Positions 20,030 to 31,680 of a stretch of DNA of 64,000 bases are shown in pieces. The position numbers and the translations under genes were made by a program. Numbering within the stretch: position 1 is the first letter of the stretch; the number at the start of each line of letters is the position of its first letter. Source of the DNA: Trichobilharzia regenti (Eukaryota; Platyhelminthes; Trematoda; Strigeidida; Schistosomatidae); NCBI GenBank assembly GCA_944472135.2, contig OX235267.1, forward strand, positions 38,719,312 to 38,783,311, written 5' to 3'. Under the pieces are notes generated by a model that worked only from the letters and a program-made list of their open reading frames with translations, did no database searches and had not been told where the DNA came from.

Positions 20030-20869
20030 GGCGAAGTTAAACTTTCGACACCACTAACTACCAATCAGTGAATTATCCAATGAGGTTCACGAACGCAGTT
20101 CAATGTTGTATAGCCCTTGATTCATTTCTAATGCGTGACCTAACAACGCTATAGTTGCAATTCGAGGAGGTTAGTGTTTTCCACTATTTCCTGGATTTGA
20201 GTTGCTCCGGAAAGAGCGAATTTGTTTGTGTGGTTGTATCATTACTTTAAAAAGCTATACCAAATCAACTGATGGGTTTGTTCATCTGGAGAGGGTAAGC
20301 TGATAATTTTAATATTTCATAGGAACTTACTTTCACTAGGTCGCATCTCTCCCTAACCCAGATTTTGTATATCTGCAGCTAATGGGTGTTGAAACAGGCT
20401 GTGAGAGCAGCAGCTGCCGAGATGGAGAATAGCCATGTCTCAACAGTTCAGTGGTACCAGCATTGCAGAGACATCGCATCATGGAAAATGGGGAAAATAA
20501 CTTGTTTGCTAGGTGGGGAAGACGTTATCGTGCGTGTCGATGAGACAGTGCTGGTAAAAAAGAAATACAACCGTGGTCGCTAGCGAACGAACAATATTTG
20601 GGTAATAGGTTTGTATGACACCTCCCTCCGAAAGGGATTCGTCGAAAGGATAGCAGATGGAAAAGCATTGACATTCCCATGCTAAACTGGGAGATGTTTC
20701 TCTCACATGTTCGAGAAAGATATCCCATGTAACTTTTTTATTCTCTATTTTGTGCTTTTTTTCTATAAAAATACATTTCCATTCATCATATATGCCTCTT
20801 TAATGTAATTGGTTCGTTCAAGGTCGTTTGCTGATTGGTTGTTAGTGGTGTCGAAAGTTTAACTTTGCC
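20030..20869 (+). mobile_element. Merlin-family DNA transposon, internally deleted, with 8-bp TSD
   Basis: Terminal inverted repeats start GGCGAAGTTAAAC on the left and GGCAAAGTTAAAC on the right (read inward) and continue through TTTCGACACCACTAAC. They are flanked by a perfect 8-bp direct repeat CTTTTCTT (20022-20029, 20870-20877). The inside has a transposase remnant. Merlin elements (IS1016-like) make 8-9 bp target duplications and are known from schistosomes. The length of 840 bp is short for an autonomous copy. Confidence 0.88.
20386..20583 (+). pseudogene. Merlin (IS1016-type) transposase fragment
   Basis: The 66-codon frame contains VSTVQWYQHCRDIASWKMGK and LGGEDVIVRVDETVLVKKKY followed by NRGR. 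This matches the first catalytic acidic motif of IS1016/Merlin DDE transposases ('IGG.G..VEIDE..F.KRKYNRGR'). A stop follows at once. Out-of-frame or stop-interrupted continuation (NNIWVIGLYDT) is recognisable to about 20730. The remaining catalytic motifs are missing, so the copy is not autonomous. Confidence 0.8.
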
Positions 20870-21042
20870 CTTTTCTTGTATGAATTCCTTTTTATGTTGC
20901 TGTCTGGTGTTATTGTCAGCGGGACGTCTTAAAAGGCAATTTTGCTTTGTTCATTATTTAGCCTTTTAGACTTTTCACGGTTATCATCAATGAATTTACA
21001 GGTTCTTTAGAATAGTTAAAATTAATTAGCCATTTGGTGACA

Positions 21043-21325
21043 GGATTTCATTATGAGCTGACATTGGTTAGCGAATCACTGGAAAACCTGGGAGTACTGG
21101 ACAGCCGTCTCGTCCTAGTTTGAGACTCTTCATTAGTACGCCCCTACCGAAAGCGTTTGAACCCAGGACTTCCTGGTGTTACGTGACGAACCCGTAGACC
21201 AAATTAGGAAGAAACAGCTGTCCAGGACTTCAAGCTGGTTTTACAATGGTTCTCTAACCAAAGTCAGCCCATGATGAAATCCTGTAACCAATCAATCAAA
21301 TCCCTACAAAACAATACTTGAATTA
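21043..21325. mobile_element. SINE-A inverted pair without spacer
   Basis: The - strand copy (21043-21200; ribozyme segment TACTAATGAAGAGTC, C3 lost) abuts a + strand headless copy (21205-21325; GAAGAAACAGCTGTCC). This is the same head-to-head arrangement as 6225-6590. It lies 50 bp upstream of PRDM-like exon 3. Confidence 0.7.
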
Positions 21326-21377
21326 GCCATTTGTCAGGCGATATATAACTAAACACTCCGTTGTTTCCCCCTTTTAG

Positions 21378-22581
21378 ATAAATTTGAATGTCCTAAATGC
21401 AATAGTGAATTCATCTACATATATCCTTATATCTCACATTGTTTATTTAAATGTCAAAAACAATCTGTAACACAAAATATTCAATTGATCAATCAACCGC
21501 CAATTTCAAATCCCTATCCTAATGAAATAAACAACGATTGTTTAAATCAAACTAGAATAGATGCTCTATTGCACAACAATAATAATAATAATTTCAGTAA
21601 TTTGATAGCTGAAAACAAATCGAAAGAAGTGCAAAGTATGCTGGATAAAATTGGTGAAGATCTATCCCATGGAACTATCCCACCGTCGATTTGTTCATCA
21701 TTTATAAATGAGTGTCATAAAAGCGTGAGAGGAGAAGCAACCGATCAAGGTCGAACAAATAACCTTGAACAAATATGTGAATTATCTAGTAAAACAATAA
21801 CATCATTGCATAAAAAATATCTGCATAAATTACATTCTAATAATAAAATGTTAGTTAATCCTAAAACATTGAAACAGAATACAATCATCACTACAAATCC
21901 CATAGAAGATAGTCATAATAATGTTTATCGGAAAAATAAAATGAAAAATAATGTTTTACCATTGAAAACATGTAATCCATTAGTTGAACAATTATTACAA
22001 ACATTAACTTCCAGTGTTGACAATTCATTGTCTAGTCCAGAGTTGATTACAGCACCACCACCACCACCACCGACGGCAACAACAACGCCAAAAACGAACT
22101 CATCGTCGACAATACCAACAGGAGTTAAACAATCACAGCCTACCCTACTGAATAGTTTAACATTAGCTCAGAATTGGTGTGCTCGTTGTTTTATTACATT
22201 TCGATTGACTAGTGACCTTGTTCATCATATGCGAACGTATCATAATCAGTCGGGTAGGAATACAAATCATAATAAAGGTCGGCTGATATCACACAATGCC
22301 CACATACATTCATCTGATAAACTGTCGAGAAAAGAGATATATACACTGTGGAAGATTATAGAAAAGAGGGGGATACTGTGTATTCTATTGAACAGTCTTC
22401 ATTGTTGTCAACAACATCATTGTCAGGAAGTATGGCTACTTTCACAACTACTAATACGCCTACAATGATGTCAACGTCAGTTGTACCAGATTATTCAGGA
22501 AATAAACTAATTTGTTCCCTATGCAGTGAGCAATTTAAAGAGAGGCATCATTTAACTCGACATATGCTTTCACATAATTAA
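21378..22581 (+). CDS. PRDM-like gene, exon 3: zinc fingers and C-terminus (one apparent frameshift)
   Basis: Acceptor ccccttttag|AT, with phase matching exon 2. The start encodes KFECPKCNSEFIYIYPYISH, a Cys2-His-Cys-like knuckle. A long Asn/Ser/Thr-rich linker follows, with a Pro run near 22052. Then come a C2H2 finger (CARCFITFRLTSDLVHHMRT-YH, C-X2-C-X12-H-X4-H) and, after about 80 residues, a second C2H2 finger (CSLCSEQFKERHHLTRHMLS-H), followed by stop TAA 22579-22581. The two fingers are in different frames. Removing one AT from ATATATA at 22337-22343 would give a continuous protein (RKEIYTVEDYRKEGD). Whether this is a mutation, an assembly error or a tiny intron is open. An AATAAA lies at 22966. 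Confidence 0.75.
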
Positions 22582-22589
22582 CTTTTGAA

Positions 22590-22925
22590 GATATATATAT
22601 ATATATATATATACATGTATATGAAAATAGTGATGATCCCAATGAAAAGTATCATGTGATATTTAGTTGATGAATTACTTATTATCATTTTGAAACATAC
22701 ATAACACTATCAGCTTAAAAATGGTTCATTTTTTCTCATGAAAACGATGTTTTTAAAATGATCTGACTTTTAGTGATTATTATTATTATTACTACTATAG
22801 TTATTATTACTATTTTCGTTTTTTTGTCCGCGAATTTTAAAACATTCAGAGATTCGAAATAGAATGGACACATGTTTGGGGAACTTTTCCAGTGGCGTTA
22901 TTATTATTATTATTATTGTGCTCTT
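22590..22925. repeat. Microsatellites downstream of PRDM-like gene
   Basis: (AT)n at about 22591-22612, an ATT/ACT-rich run at 22775-22815 and (TTA)n at about 22897-22918. Confidence 0.8.
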
Positions 22926-23089
22926 ATCATGAAATCTTAAACATTCTCAGAATTGAAATATAATCAATAAAACTTTTCGAAATGTTTCAAGGGGTTTTAA
23001 GCTTTGTAATAAATATGGTATAATTAGATGGTTGGAGGAAGATTCCTGACCAATGGCATCAGCCATAGCAACAACAACAGACAACAGTC

Positions 23090-23745
23090 AGGATAAATGG
23101 TGGAAATCTGAAACAAGCAACCTCCTTGACCTATCTATCTACCCACCACCTACCTACCTGGGAAGTATCATTTCAACTACAGTCAGACGGAGCTGATGAC
23201 GATATCAAAACAAGGATTGTGAAAGCAAGGCGAGCTTTCATTACCCTCAAATCTGTGTGGAGACCAAGAGCACTTCTGAGCATGAAAATTAAGATCCAGA
23301 TTTTCAGCCGCAACGTAAAGTCAGTACTACTTACTATACGGATCAGAGACTTGGCGCTGCGTCATAAACGGCACTTCGAACGAACTATAGACCCACATCA
23401 AGATCAGGTGGCCAGAAAAGATCACAAATAGTTAAGTATCTCTGAGAGCGAACCAACCAACCAACCAACCCAGTAGGAACCAATTGTGCAACAAATATGC
23501 TGGAAGAAATGGAGGTGGATTGGCCATACTCTGAGAAAACCAATCACCAAGGGACATCACATGCCAGGTCATTGCTCGATTGGTATCCGAATGGGAAGCG
23601 GCGAGTTGGCAGTTAGTGCGAGGGTGACATGGAGAGGAGATGAAAACGTGTGGGCAGACGTGGAGCCAGGTGATGAAAATGTTGGCAGAAAAGCGAACGC
23701 AATGCAGACGTTTGGTTGAAGTCCTATGTTCCTGTAGGAATTAAA
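23090..23745 (+). mobile_element. SR2-like (RTE clade) 3' fragment
   Basis: + strand translation gives QLQSDGADDDIKTRIVKARR, AFITLKSVW and KSVLL, then QQICWKKWRWIGHTLRKPI and the 3' end AATTAAAGGAAACAATA. These match the post-palm region of the SR2-like element at 42402-45611 (IMKARKSF, NVKSVLLYGSET, MQEKWRWTGHSL). It is 5'-truncated and frameshifted. Confidence 0.75.
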
Positions 23746-23754
23746 GGAAACAAT

Positions 23755-24005
23755 ACTAATGAGAAAAGCTGGTTGGAGGCAATCGATAGGAAGCCTACGT
23801 TGACATAGCTTCGTGGTTGTTGACGCTCACCGATTGCCTTCAACCATCTAATGACAACAATTCACAGTGAATCGTGGTGATGAAACCATCTAGTGGCAAT
23901 GGTAACTTATACTGCAAACTTGACGGCTAGAATTTAGTCTGCACCAAAAGAAGGATTAGACACACGTTACTAATCAGCAACTAGTGTTCAATCAAAATAT
24001 GATGT
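23755..24005. repeat. Family R repeat copy
   Basis: Shares GGCAATCGATAGGAAGCC and TTTAGTCTGCACCAAAAGAA with the copies near 5580 and 11930. GTTGGAGGCAATCG (23773) is echoed in inverse as CGATTGCCTTCAAC (23832), giving a hairpin. Confidence 0.6.
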
Positions 24006-24541
24006 GGACATAAGGATCGAGGTTGATGAGACAGGATTTCTCTTCGTTACTGAGTTCGTATATATCATTTTTATTCTCGTGATTTTGATAGCATATGTTT
24101 AAACAGAGCAAGAACAAGTGTGCTTTCTGACGAATAATATGCTACCATAATTGTTTGTTTCGTTGCCTTCTCGTCAGCTGCTGCTTACAGCCTGAATAAA
24201 TTATTATTAAAAATCATGTACAGAAATTTTTTGACATACTTGCAAATTTTTTTCGTGATGTCAGTTGACAGAAAGTTCTGCAATTAGTGAACAGGGTCAG
24301 AAAATTATGCTTGTATGGTTTTCATGCAGGCAGTTCAAGTTTAAACAAAATAAATGTATGCAGCTGGGTTAAGTAATAAAGATGTGAGCTACTGAGTGAC
24401 CAATAAACTAGGTAACAATATACTGAGTTCAACTCAAATCACAGAAACAAGAGACAAGCGAAATTACACTTTATCAAAGGGAGGGTGAGGTTATAGCCAA
24501 AGATTGAGTAATCAAACGAAAAAGAGAATAAAGATATTTAG

Positions 24542-24796
24542 TTAACATGGCAAGGAAAGACTAATAACTGCTTCTTTCTGAACATATAAATCTGGTTTTA
24601 AGTGTTTAATCGAAACTGCTTTTGCAAACTTGAGGAGAATCAAGCTACTCTGTGTATTGGTAATTTTCAAGGATTTCACGACTTCCACCTCATCATTTAT
24701 ATCAAAGAGATGCCTGGTAATAGCGTCATTATAAGAGTTTGTTCCATTGAGACGTAGGTGTTTCAGTACATGTTTAGAAAATTGGAGGTGTGCCAT
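24542..24796 (-). pseudogene. PLE-2 C-terminal fragment
   Basis: The 84-codon frame ends KHLKPDLYVQKEAVISLSLP-C. This parallels the PLE-2 end at 35400-35465 (EQKPKLCVQKRFVKPLSLPW). RHLFDINDEVEVVKSLKIT upstream corresponds to the 'DHLLESGH...FKVI' region. No GIY-YIG core or RT is present. Confidence 0.65.
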
Positions 24797-24849
24797 TGTT
24801 ACCTAATTTATTAAACTTTAGAAGATGTGGATTTCGCAGATCATATGTG

Positions 24850-25995
24850 TCGCATATATATGTCGCACAAACTAGAAAAATTTCAGGCAAAAGGCAATGA
24901 AGTGGCTGAAGAAGCAGTCCAGCGAAGACAGGACTTCACGTGAACATGGAGAAGACTGTGGTAATAAAGATAACTAATGAACCTCAACAACAACAACAAC
25001 AACCAGCACCTATTGTAACAACAGAAGACAAGGGCCAGGCAACAGATCGTTTTATTATGAAAATCAACACGTATTTATATATATTTCACATACATTATTA
25101 CAGCTTATGCAAGTAGACAAGCGCAGTCATCTGATTGGTTGTTTATCAGAAGTTAGGCAGACAAACGCAGGCTTCTGATTGGTTGTTTAGGGATTCCTCG
25201 ACAAATAGAGTTCTCTATCTGCGAATCATATTTTGCCACGTTAACTTTGCTGTGATTGGTTGTTAAATCAGCCTTGTACATATTTTCTCACGGCCTGCTC
25301 TCACCACACTATCACCATCAATGGGAGAGATTTGACTGAAGTTACTTCCTTCACTCATCTACAAAGCATCGTTTCAACCACAGGCAGAACGGATGTCAAA
25401 GCCAGCCAACCAGCCAGAATTGGAAATACCACATACGCCTTCATCAACCTGAAGCCAGTTAGGGGAAATCTTCTGCTTCATTGATCAAGGATGAAAAACA
25501 AGACTAAAAGTTTCAACACAAATGTCAAGTTAGTCATTTCTTCTATACTAGCCTAAAACTTAGCTAGCGTGTCACAAAAAGGATTTCCAACAGCCTGTTG
25601 CAGACTTTCATCGACAGTTGTCTTTGCCGAAGATCAAATGGCCAGATGACCATTAAGAATAGGCAACAAGAAACTCTGACGATGAACAAACCAGCCAAGA
25701 GCCAATAGCTCAGCAAATATGTCGGAGAAAATGGCGGTGGATGGACCAAACATACATTGAGAAGGCCGTCGAATAACATCGTGTGCAATGCAGGCCATCG
25801 CCCGAGTGGAATCCTAATGCGAAAGCGACGAGTGGGTCGTCAGTGTGAGGGTGGCATAGAGGAGATCGTGTGACGAAGAGATGAGAAACTATGGGCAACC
25901 GTGGTCCAAGCTGAAAAGAACAGCAAAAGATAGGACAAAGTGGAGATGTGTTGCTGAAGCCATATATCCCACTCAGAACTCAAGGGAATAACTAT
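24850..25995 (+). mobile_element. SR2-like fragment interrupted by a solo LTR
   Basis: SR2-like sequence 24850-25009 (ending in (CAA)n CCAGCAC) resumes at 25313 with CACCATCAATGGGAGAGATT, as in the uninterrupted copy near 45005. The 3' end AACTCAAGGGAATAACTATGA is at about 25977. The reading frame is broken in many places. It begins just after the palm motif, so no RT activity is possible. Confidence 0.75.
25014..25308 (-). mobile_element. Solo LTR (295 bp) nested in SR2-like element, 4-bp TSD CTAT
   Basis: On + it runs TGTAACAACAG...GCTCTCACCACA, the reverse complement of the LTR type at 2148 (TGTGGTGAGAGC...GTTACA). Flanks are CTAT at 25010-25013 and 25309-25312. It has internal TATAAATA and AATAAA on -. 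Excising LTR plus one CTAT restores the SR2-like sequence, so the order of insertion is certain. Confidence 0.9.
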
Positions 25996-26369
25996 GATAA
26001 TAAAGTACTGCTGTTCAGTGTGCTCGGACATTAATTCAGAGTGAATCAAACCAAAAAGCTTTGTATACTTAACATAGGTTTGAGTAAAACTCACAATATG
26101 ATGATCAATAATCAAGCTTATTATTCTCTGAGATTGTTAGAAGTTCAATCCATACAGCTATAGGATAAAAGAAATGCTCCAAACGCTGTGGGTAATCAAT
26201 GCGCCAAGACCTTGGAGACTGTATTATCAGTAAGAATAAATTTTCTAAATCTAAACAGAATGTCAGCAACACTCGAAATAAACAAAACGAAATGCATTTC
26301 ATAAGAAGTTTCACGTGAGTTAATTAAATAACCTGTAGAGGCTTCTTTATCATCCCTTCTAATTTTTGA

Positions 26370-26580
26370 GTAAAATATTGGGGTTCGAACTATTGAAGTC
26401 TCACAAATAGTAGTATTTCTTTTACGGAGTGAAGTTACTAGCCTCACCCCCCAACCTTTCCTCATTTCCTAGCTTATTCCTGAATATATATATGTATATA
26501 TCGGTGGTAAAAAAGTAGAATAATAGCAATCGTAGTACATGGCCCTGGGTCGAACCCCTTGCCAATGCACACACTTAAAT
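26370..26580 (-). mobile_element. Degraded SINE, variant of 16590-16797
   Basis: Shares the TTACGG..TGAAGTTACTAGCCTCA-type block and a B-box-like GGTTCGACCC on -. A TATATGTATATA run interrupts it. Confidence 0.45.
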
Positions 26581-26944
26581 CTCTCTTATCAAATATTAAT
26601 CCTGGTAAAGATGGTAGGTTAGGCATGAGCTCAGCACCCTCATCCAGGAAAAACATCCCATCACTACTGAGACTTCACTTCCGGGGCACAAAGGAATGAG
26701 TGATTCTTCTATGGTTTCCTTCGACATAATCCAGTATAAAATATGACTGGCTCCCTATACTTCTGATTCTACAGATCATTTATTGCAAAGATTCATTTTT
26801 TAGCATCCAGTATTCTAGCTGACATTCAATATGTTATTTAACATTGACTTTTCTTGCTTTATCGTTGAGTGAAATATTGTATATTGATAAAACGCAACCT
26901 TAGGATACATTAAAAATTATATTTGTAAAATTTCAGCCAAATTA

Positions 26945-27795
26945 CCCACACAAAATACGTGGGTGATCTGGACTTCACCGATGATCTATGTCTGATTTCC
27001 CACTCACTCGAAGATATGTAAGTAAAAGCAACAAGTTATTGATAGGAGAAGCATCAAAGATAGGACTTCCTTCAGGTGAACATAGAGAAAACAGAGGTAG
27101 GTAATGAAGATTCCTGGTCAACAGCAACAGCAGCAACAACAGACAACAATCAGCCAGCATAAATGGGCGGAACCTACCTGGGAAGCATCGTTTCAACTAC
27201 AGTCAGACGGAACTGATCAGTATATCAAAGCATCGAGGACCAGGAAAGCAAGGCAAGCTTTCATTACTTTCAAGTCTGTGTGGGGAGCAGCAGCACTCAG
27301 GATGAAAGATAATATCCAGATTCTCAACTTCAATGTGAAGTCAGTCAGTGCTACTATACGGATCCAAGACTTGGCCAGCGCGTCACGAAGGGCAATTCAA
27401 AGAAATTACAGACCCACATCAACAACTGTCTTCGCTCAATACTACTCAAGATCAGATGGCCAGAAAAGACCAGTAATAGTGAGGGATTTTTGAGAGCGAA
27501 CCGACCAACCCAGTAGGAACCAACAGTGCAACAAACATGGAGGAAGAAATGAAGGTGGATTGGATTGCCCATACTCTGAGGAAATCATCGACTGACATCA
27601 CTAGACAAGCAATTGCTCGAGTGGAACCCGAAAGGGAAGCGGTGAGTTGGGCGTCCAAGGGTGACTTGGAGGAGGTGATGTGAACAGGAGATGAAAGCTT
27701 GCGGGCAGACTTGGGGCCAGGTGAAAACTCTAGCAGAAAACCAAACGCAATGGAGACGTACAGCTGAAGCTCTTTGTTCCTCTAGGAATTAAAGG
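26945..27795 (+). mobile_element. SR2-like fragment (post-palm to 3' end)
   Basis: Starts at a degraded palm motif (DLDFTDDLCLISHSLED; FADD has become FTDD), continues through QLQSDGTDQYIKASRTRKAR, FITFKSVW and VKSVSATI, and ends AATTAAAGGAAATAATAATA. 5'-truncated, with stops and frameshifts. Confidence 0.75.
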
Positions 27796-28115
27796 AAATA
27801 ATAATAAATAATAATAACAATCCAAAATTTTCGTTCTCTTAACTTGTCAAAATTTTTTCAGAACAATTAATCAAAATTGAAATAACAGAGGTTTATATAT
27901 AAAAGGATATATGTCGCATTTAGAAACATTGTACAATCTTGTGTGTCACGAAGAGGTATCAACGTGTGTAACAAACAAAATTGCATAAACTGTGATCGTA
28001 ATTTAACCAAATATTTACAAATATTAGTCTACTTTTGTTAAACACTGTGTAATTTTTCGTCAGACTTTTAATGATTATGTTAGATTAAGTTCGATGGTTA
28101 GAGATAACTGAATAT

Positions 28116-28371
28116 GAAATATATATATATTATATTATATATATATATATAATATATGGTGTATGCGGTGTACAGTGGTCTGTGTGCATGTATGCATGCG
28201 GCTACAATTGTAAACTATATGTTAGCCCCTTCATAAGAAGATCCAGACAATCGGGAATTAAGACCAAGTATGATTAATAAGTGATATTTATCCATTTTTT
28301 ACTTATTAATCAGGATTTGCCATGCATCAGTTAACATCACACCTTCACGTCTGCTCAAACTGTTGGGATCT

Positions 28372-28424
<53 letters not shown>
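28116..28424. repeat. (AT)n microsatellites
   Basis: AT runs at about 28120-28155 and a pure (TA)n of about 48 bp at 28376-28422. Confidence 0.9.
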
Positions 28425-28425
<1 letters not shown>

Positions 28426-28429
28426 CTTC

Positions 28430-28620
28430 TGCAGTCAATCTTTCTTTATACGAACCAAACTTTTTCTGTGTAGAACCTTAGTCCTATCAACAACAATGTC
28501 GATCTTGTGTTCCGTTTCTATCGAGTGCGGTGCAGTCGGTGGTTTGTTTTCTAGCTTTTTCAAGTCTGCAAAGGTCTCTGGAACCACCTTTAGGCATTGA
28601 TTACGCTTCTTCACTCTTAA
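28430..28620 (-). pseudogene. PLE-1 GIY-YIG fragment
   Basis: - strand translation gives LKKLENKPPTAPHSIETEHK followed by IDIV. This parallels LEKLQKSSAIGLHAIESGHK-IDF of the PLE-1 nuclease at 3166-3726. Stops lie on both sides. Short and non-functional. Confidence 0.5.
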
Positions 28621-29140
28621 ATATACCTGTCTGAAAGTTTCTCCAGCTTACATGGCATCATGATCTTCATAACTGATCTGGTACATCCAATTCCATAAGT
28701 TGTTTTTTTGCTATTTTACCCCTAACCTTCACTAGTGATCACAGTGAGATGTCCGTCGTACGAAAACACACTCTTATGTCATGAGTGTTAATAGTGCTTG
28801 ATTTTATCCGATGTTTCTTTGCAGTTAGGCATCACCTCTGTACCAACCGAAGTTTTAACCACAAGTTTCCATTCGTCCTTATCTTCACATTTTAAGTGTC
28901 TTTCCTGTGTATACCACTGCAGCAGTAGAGGGTTTGTAACAAAATTTGTCCTAGAGTGAAAGGAAGATAAGATGGGTAGGAAAACCCTCTTATGACAGAC
29001 AAGAAAGAACGAGGAAACTCATAGATTTTGCAGCTAACTGTCTTGGTTAAAATTTAGGTTTATTTTGTGGCACAGAGGTGTTATAACTTTGGATACATAT
29101 CTTTCAAATTATTCCGACTTCTGGTCAGTCATCAAGCTGG
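28620..29140. other. No gene seen
   Basis: No supported coding region. It may contain further degraded retroelement sequence. Confidence 0.4.
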
Positions 29141-30430
29141 GGTGATGAAGAGTAAAAGAAGTCTGATGGAATGAACTTTGTTAAGTATGCAGATGATCTA
29201 ACCATTTTAATGTCTTTTAAATCCCAGCTAGACTGTACTAACATTAATAACTTCTTATCAGCAGTTACCATATGGTCTTTGTCTAATGGTCTTAAACTAA
29301 ATCATTCCAAAGGTTAGACTGTTAATTTCAGTTTCCGATGTAAAAGAAAGTTAAATGAAGCTGGTGGGTCCTATGCCCTTGTTAAATTGATGATGCTGAT
29401 ATAGAAATCAAGTCTAAAGTTAAATATCTTGGATTAATTCCTTCTTCTGACCTATCCTGGTCTTCCCATGTCTTAGCGATTTCTAAAAGAATATTTCGTC
29501 TGACCTTTTACATCAAGAAGTTGAGGCACTCAGGCATAACACAACCACTCCTCTTACAGTTTGTCAACTCGTGCATGTCACCTATTCTTCTTTACTGTTC
29601 ACCCTTGCTTATTCTTTCCCGGATTTCTTAAAACAGACTATGTCATACTTCGTAGAACTCCGAAAAACTGTCAGTCAGTAGAGCGAGTGGTATCCCATTG
29701 GGCCGTATCGTTGACACAGTCACTGACAGGCATTTGAATTCATGCCACAAATTTGCTGAAGGAATTTTGTCAAACTGTAAGCATCCACTCTACCCGCAGC
29801 TACAACCTTGTGTCTCCTCAGGTAAAACAATAAGTCTTTTCAGAAGACTGTACGCACGTACGTCTAAGTATAAAAATTCCACTATACCATATTTGGCTGC
29901 ACGTACTTTATGTGATAAAAATAGTGTTACGCATCAACTAACTAACCTTCTTTGTACTACTAAGTAAACCATTTCTTCCACCCTTACAGTACCAAACTTT
30001 ATTGTTATTGTATTTCTTATATTTGTAATCCTCTCAATTTTTTGTTTTTATTTGTTTATTTTTCATAAGTGTGAACATCATTTAAACTGTGTTATGACTG
30101 TTAATTTTGTATTTCCCCTCACTATACTATATCAACAGACCATTAGATTCAGTACTCTATAGTGACACGCTAAAATTTCCAAACTGAATTGACAATACTG
30201 TTTAAAACAAACTCACTGTTATTATTACTATTATTATATTCAATATTCTCAATTCGTGCTTCGAATACTTTTGACTTTATATCGTAAACGTGGACAAATT
30301 CCTCTGGTTAATTTTGTTTTAATTTTATTTATATTTTGAGTGATTCAGATGCGATATTGTGACGAATGCTGAGAATTCCATTCTGTATTATAGTACTGTT
30401 TTTCGAATAAAGCAGATTATTATTATTAAA
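29140..30430 (+). mobile_element. CR1-like non-LTR retrotransposon, 3' part
   Basis: The coding remnant starts at the RT palm: FVKYADDLTILMSF (YADD) near 29178, then WSLSNGLKLNHSK and KSKVKYLGL. After frameshifts comes an intact stretch (29698-29967): GRIVDTVTDRHLNSCHKFAE to the stop. An AT-rich 3' UTR ends in AATAAAGCAGATTATTATTATT. A second copy of the last kilobase is at 40960-41975. Class by YADD, palm order and short 3' microsatellite. The clade (CR1 versus a relative) is not certain. Confidence 0.7.
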
Positions 30431-31480
30431 AAAACTAGATGGTTATTAACACTAAAATAAGATGCTTCAGTTGAACTGTACGCTCACCGATATTCTTATC
30501 TTTGCCCTCACCAATGTTTAATCTGTTTTCCATCCAACAGAATGCCTAAACTTTTCTGCATTTCTTATTGTTTTAATCATGCCATTATGTTAAATGATGA
30601 CTACATGAACTCGCGCACATGCTTAAATTAGCTTTCAACGAATTGTTGCGCGATTCTTGAAAGAACTGAAGAAGAAGAAGTGTAAAGTATCGGTTATCTC
30701 TATATATCAAACAACACTATGTCACATGACATACTTGAGCTTATTACTTCAAATGTAAATTCTCGATAAAGATGAAATATTTTCGAAGTAAATAGGCTGA
30801 AAACGTCTGTACTGTGTTCGCATATTGTCTGAAATATGGTTTTACTATTATTGTGTTCATTTCTGTAAAGGAACACAGGATGGTTGTTGAATTAATGGTA
30901 TAGGAATTCGATGAAAATCTGCCATTTGCTAGTCATAATGGTACGTCCACCCATTTGCTACCTGGATTACTCGCATAAAGGAGAAGAATAACTTGTAAAC
31001 AGCTGTATACATTTTGTAAGATTTCTTCAATGGATTAGTTCTAATGTCGCTTTGATTTACAAGAGAGGTCATGCACAATATAAGGATGGCGAACGTTGAT
31101 ATGAAGTTACTGATAATGTATTATTGGAAGAAATGTGTAATTGTGTTCTTCGCATGTTCTCATGTCAGGAATAAATAACTCATGTTATTTAGCAGTTGGA
31201 ATATTTAGATCGTAAATAAAGTATTGTAAAATTTGTTTTACCTATGTTGGTAATATGGAAATTAGAAATAAGAAATCAATTATAACACACAGGTGCACAA
31301 ATTTTCTCTTAGTAACCTAGGATTCTCAAAATTCATAATGTTCTTTTTCCGAAAGTGTGTAGGATATGATTGCTGCGGCCATTATTTTAGTCTAAAATTA
31401 GAATGTTACTTATGAGTAGATAAATAATTACAGCATATTTTTGTAGGATGTAAGTCAAGAAAAAAACAGACTGAGTTAGA
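30431..31480. other. No gene seen
   Basis: AT-rich intergenic sequence without recognised features. Confidence 0.45.
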
Positions 31481-31485
31481 CATCA

Positions 31486-31680
31486 CTGTCCACCGAATCC
31501 TGGTCCAGTGTCTGAATGATCAACCACCTTGGTCATATAAGCTGATGCCGCTGGTCTAGGTCCCTGATGGCGTCGTGCTAGTTTACTGATGAAAAGTTCG
31601 CAGCTAGGACGAAACGGCTGATCACTGCCCCAAGTTTCGAATGACCTCCAACTGATATTGATTTGTGAAGACATCTACAC
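31486..31680 (+). mobile_element. Degraded SINE-A-like copy
   Basis: Retains TTTACTGATGAAAAGTTCGC, AGCTAGGACGAAACGGCTG and GATCACTGCCCC, that is, the ribozyme segment with altered stems, plus a diverged tail. The head is not recognisable. Confidence 0.55.

Larger units (their letters stand above)
16346..21377 (+). other. Intron 2 of PRDM-like gene
   Basis: Bounded by gtaagt and ccccttttag. It hosts a SINE (16590-16797), PLE-2 fragments on - (18338-18945, 19042-19450), a Merlin transposon (20030-20869) and a SINE-A pair (21043-21325). No gene is supported in 16800-18330. Confidence 0.6.

Noticed and set aside
28376..28422. Long (TA)n as a possible cruciform or origin element
   Set aside because: Simple microsatellite, common in this AT-rich genome. 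No further support.
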